NCBI GenBank assembly: GCA_025937115.1
Contig: JAICSB010000191.1
Location: 1 to 6,374, forward strand
Length of the DNA: 6,374 nucleotides
From: Pseudonocardiaceae bacterium
GTDB lineage: Bacteria > Actinomycetota > Actinomycetes > Mycobacteriales > Pseudonocardiaceae
Direction: 5' to 3'
Part shown: positions 4,796-6,374 of the stretch, in pieces
Position numbering within the stretch: the stretch's first letter is position 1
How the letters are laid out: every line of letters starts with the position of its first letter
Translations under genes and position numbers: made by a program
The notes under the pieces: generated by a model
Databases searched by the model: none
The model's input: the letters and a program-made list of their open reading frames with translations, nothing else
Told to the model about the DNA's origin: nothing

Positions 4796-5581
4796 GTGAC
4801 CGGGGATGCTTGGGCGGCGCTCGCCGAGCCGTTCGTCGACGGCGCGTACGCGACGGTCAAAGGTCAAATCCGGACGTTCCTGCTGCACCAGCAACTGCTT
4901 GCGCACCTGCCAGAGCCGCCCGCGACCGTGCTCGATGTCGGAGGCGGTGCCGCGCATCAATCGTTGCCGCTCGCCCGGCTGGGCTTCGACGTCACAGTGC
5001 TCGATCCGTCGGCGGCGATGCTGGAGAAGGCCGGGCAGCGCCTGAGCGCCGAACCGAAAGCCATGCGCCGCCGTGTCCGGCTCATCCAAGGCGCAGGTGA
5101 GGACGCTGCGCAGGCCACCTCCGGCGGGCAGTTCGACGCGGTGCTGTGCCATGGCGTGCTGATGTATCTCCAGCGACCCGAGCCGATGGTGAACGCCCTG
5201 TGCCGCTGCGCGGCTCCTGGCGGCGTCGTCTCGATCATGGCGCTGAACGCGGCCACGTTGGCGATTCGACCAGCATTAGAGCAGCGATGGGCCGATGCAT
5301 TGGCGGCCTTCGGCGCCGCTCGTGAAGTGGGCGTGCTCGGCGCCGACACCCGAGGTGACACAGTCGAGCACCTGTCGAAGCTGCTGCACAGCCACGACGT
5401 CACTGCTGAGGCGTGGTACGGCGTGTGGCTGTTCAGCGACTGGTTGGACTTGCCGCTAGCGAGAACGGACGTCGCCGCGGTCGCAGAGGTCGAACTGCAG
5501 GCCAGCCATCGCGATCCATACCGACAACTCAGTCGCGTCTTCCACCTCGTCGGACGTCGCGCCACGCCGGATACGACCTGA
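4796..5581 (+). CDS. Class I SAM-dependent methyltransferase (SmtA/CmoM-like)
   Basis: A 261-residue cytosolic methyltransferase with a Rossmann SAM-binding core. Motif I is TVLDVGGGAAHQSLPLARLG (residues 44-63), the acidic residue that holds the SAM ribose is Asp70 in VTVLDPSAAML (66-76), the GED of motif III is at 101-103, and motif IV is FDAVLCHGVLMYL (113-125) with GGVVSIMALN (142-151) following. The C-terminal region (about 160-255, with GDTVEHL, WYGVWLFSDW and DPYRQLSRVFHLVGRR) matches a recurrent actinobacterial subfamily related to SmtA/CmoM proteins. The acceptor substrate (small molecule or tRNA) is unknown. The start is GTG at 4796; the homologous N-terminus MTGDAWAALAEPF begins here. 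No good ribosome site is present, and CATCAT at 4783-4788 could be the -10 of a leaderless transcript. It is the first plus-strand gene, divergent from arr, and is followed by hairpins and a phosphoesterase. Confidence 0.88.
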   Translation: MTGDAWAALAEPFVDGAYATVKGQIRTFLLHQQLLAHLPEPPATVLDVGGGAAHQSLPLARLGFDVTVLDPSAAMLEKAGQRLSAEPKAMRRRVRLIQGAGEDAAQATSGGQFDAVLCHGVLMYLQRPEPMVNALCRCAAPGGVVSIMALNAATLAIRPALEQRWADALAAFGAAREVGVLGADTRGDTVEHLSKLLHSHDVTAEAWYGVWLFSDWLDLPLARTDVAAVAEVELQASHRDPYRQLSRVFHLVGRRATPDTT

Positions 5582-5585
5582 CCCT

Positions 5586-5604
5586 GCGCGTCAGCCAGGC
5601 GCGC
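5586..5604 (+). terminator. GC hairpin after the methyltransferase stop
   Basis: GCGCG (5586-5590) pairs with CGCGC (5600-5604) around a 9-nt loop, starting 4 nt after the TGA at 5579-5581. There is no U tract. It is plausible as an actinomycete-type terminator. Confidence 0.4.
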
Positions 5605-5608
5605 CCGT

Positions 5609-5622
5609 AAGCCGATCGGCTT
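5609..5622. repeat. Perfect 14-bp palindrome between methyltransferase and phosphoesterase
   Basis: AAGCCGATCGGCTT is perfectly self-complementary with no spacer, so it suits a protein dimer better than an RNA hairpin. It lies about 170 bp before the phosphoesterase start and just past the methyltransferase. It is a possible operator; otherwise it contributes to the terminator region. Confidence 0.4.
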
Positions 5623-5683
5623 GCAGCAAAGCACGATCTTGCCTCCTCAGGAGCGCCTGCACAGTAAGCGGTTCCTGGTACCA

Positions 5684-5697
5684 CCCGCGCCTGCGGG
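5684..5697. repeat. Hairpin CCCGC/GCGGG in the phosphoesterase leader
   Basis: A perfect 5-bp GC stem with a GCCT loop. It is followed by a pyrimidine-rich run (5699-5710) and later an AT-rich patch with five T (5741-5760). The function is unknown. It could end residual transcription from the methyltransferase. Confidence 0.3.
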
Positions 5698-5761
5698 GCC
5701 CCCTCCCTCCAACCGGGCAGCGCTGGCGCGTCGACCCAGTGTTCTTTTTCCGTTTGCTTGC

Positions 5762-5774
5762 GGTGGGTGGGTGG
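5762..5774 (+). promoter_or_regulatory. G-rich tract (G-quadruplex candidate) before the phosphoesterase start
   Basis: GGTGGGTGGGTGG has four G runs separated by single T on the sense strand, ending 18 bp before the ATG at 5793. It fits a two-tetrad parallel quadruplex on paper. The ribosome site seems to be GAGAG at 5779-5783, between this tract and the ATG. Whether the tract folds is unknown. Confidence 0.3.
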
Positions 5775-5792
5775 CAGCGAGAGCCTGTGCCG

Positions 5793-6374
5793 ATGACAAG
5801 CGCAGTGGGGCACGTGGTGGTCTTCGTCCAGGAAAACCACACCACCGACAACTATTTCCGGTCGATGCGCGCCTGGGGTGCCAACGTCGCCACCGACTGG
5901 CCGGTGCAACCCAACCCCCCGCTGACAGATCATCCGCACACCCGCGCCGCCTACGCCAAATGGCTGCACGCCCAGCAGGGCGGGGCCCCGACGCCCGCGG
6001 TGCACGCCCAGTTCGACACCACCGCCGTGCTGCCCTACTACGCCTACCTCGCCGCGACCGGGGCATTCCTGGAAAACCACTGCTCGGGGTTCGGCACCAA
6101 CTCCACCCCGAATCACCTGCTGATCGTGGGCGGGCAGACCCCGACGTTGCGCAACCCACCCCGCAGCCAGCCCCAACCGGTCTGGGACATGCCCTCGATC
6201 TTGGGGCACGCCCGCGATCACGGGCTGAGCTGGAAGGCCTACACCGGCACCTCGTCTTACCCGGTGGCGTTCTACCAGCAGCTCAAGGGCTCAGCGAACA
6301 TCGTGCGCAGTGACCAGATCGTCGCCGACGCCGGGCACCTGCCGGCGCTGAGCATGGTCTGGCACGACAGCCCC
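5793..6374 (+). CDS. Phosphoesterase family protein (acid phosphatase/phospholipase C-like), N-terminal part
   Basis: The plus strand is open from ATG 5793 through the window end (194 codons), so the C-terminus is missing. The start of the domain matches the phosphoesterase family of phospholipase C and AcpA-type acid phosphatases: HVVVFVQENHTTDNYF (residues 7-22) corresponds to the usual ENxSFDxYF metal-binding opening, and FGTNSTPNHLLIVGG (100-114) corresponds to the GxSxPNRxxLxxG block with the candidate nucleophile in the Thr102-Ser104-Thr105 region. WDMPSILGHARDHGLSWKAY (131-150) is the typical segment that follows. The enzyme would cleave phosphate esters or phospholipid head groups using metal ions. 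The protein begins directly at the domain with no signal peptide, unlike the exported, often Tat-dependent, members, so it is predicted cytosolic. A GTG at 5787 is in frame, but GAGAG fits the ATG better (9 nt). Divided by 211 bp from the methyltransferase. Confidence 0.85.
   Translation, partial: MTSAVGHVVVFVQENHTTDNYFRSMRAWGANVATDWPVQPNPPLTDHPHTRAAYAKWLHAQQGGAPTPAVHAQFDTTAVLPYYAYLAATGAFLENHCSGFGTNSTPNHLLIVGGQTPTLRNPPRSQPQPVWDMPSILGHARDHGLSWKAYTGTSSYPVAFYQQLKGSANIVRSDQIVADAGHLPALSMVWHDSP

Noticed and set aside
5616..5634. A plus-strand RAE-like match (GGCTTGC and GCAA) upstream of the phosphoesterase
   Set aside because: About 14 of 19 positions agree, which is borderline by chance, and a phosphoesterase is not a rifamycin-inactivation gene. 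It overlaps the 14-bp palindrome, which explains part of the match.
5677..5686. On the minus strand GGGTGGTACC matches 10 bases of the T-box core
   Set aside because: A T-box would need stem I upstream (inside the phosphoesterase) and an aminoacyl-tRNA synthetase or amino-acid gene downstream on the minus strand; instead the methyltransferase is antisense there. The following bases do not continue the core, so this is probably chance around a GGTACC palindrome.
5529..6221. Long minus-strand and plus-strand open frames over the right end (230 codons each)
   Set aside because: They overlap the methyltransferase end and the phosphoesterase, whose frames carry recognisable family motifs; the alternatives are low-complexity Arg/Gly/Pro-rich shadows.
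1..6374. Search by eye for IS ends, direct-repeat arrays, CRISPR, tRNA or rRNA
   Set aside because: No transposase motifs, regularly spaced repeats or tRNA cloverleaf sequences were recognised. A weak or partial tRNA cannot be fully excluded without a covariance-model scan.

Overview
The window is GC-rich throughout, with strongly GC-biased third codon positions, frequent GTG starts and GGAGG-type ribosome binding sites. Together with the protein families present (an Arr-type rifamycin ADP-ribosyltransferase, a Rox-like flavin monooxygenase, DUF899, VOC and SRPBCC proteins), this points to a soil-type actinomycete, for example of the Mycobacteriales or Pseudonocardiales. The genus cannot be fixed from this stretch.

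Layout. The left two thirds (1-4570) is read entirely from the minus strand. In transcription order it holds a broken arr gene (4570-4139), a VOC/glyoxalase-fold protein (3874-3431), an SRPBCC protein (3203-2730), a class A FAD monooxygenase (2651-1131), a RibD_C/dihydrofolate-reductase-like protein (1073-435) and the N-terminal part of a DUF899 protein (240 to beyond base 1). Gaps are 57-264 bp and several carry inverted repeats, so this is a co-directional series of small units and not one tight operon. The right third is read from the plus strand: a class I SAM-dependent methyltransferase (4796-5581) and the first 194 codons of a phosphoesterase (5793 to beyond 6374). A 225-bp divergent intergenic region (4571-4795) separates the two halves.

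Most interesting content. (1) arr is recognisable along its whole length but is split by two compensating one-base indels, with a TAG between the halves. The out-of-frame segment carries the catalytic Tyr. It is either a recent pseudogene or a sequencing/assembly error. (2) About 50 bp upstream of arr, on its coding strand, a 19-bp stretch resembles the rifamycin-associated element (RAE), as I recall its consensus. (3) The FAD monooxygenase 1.5 kb downstream is Rox-like, so two rifamycin-modification-type genes lie near each other, one of them broken. (4) Three tandem perfect inverted repeats fill the 78-bp gap before the monooxygenase. (5) The DUF899 protein seems to lack a conserved N-terminal block, and the monooxygenase has an atypical C-terminal tail.

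How the genes work together: most are enzymes of small-molecule modification or detoxification (ADP-ribosylation, hydroxylation, reduction, methylation, VOC and SRPBCC folds). The sequence supports an accessory xenobiotic-response neighbourhood but does not show one shared pathway. I did not find an IS element, tRNA, rRNA or CRISPR array.
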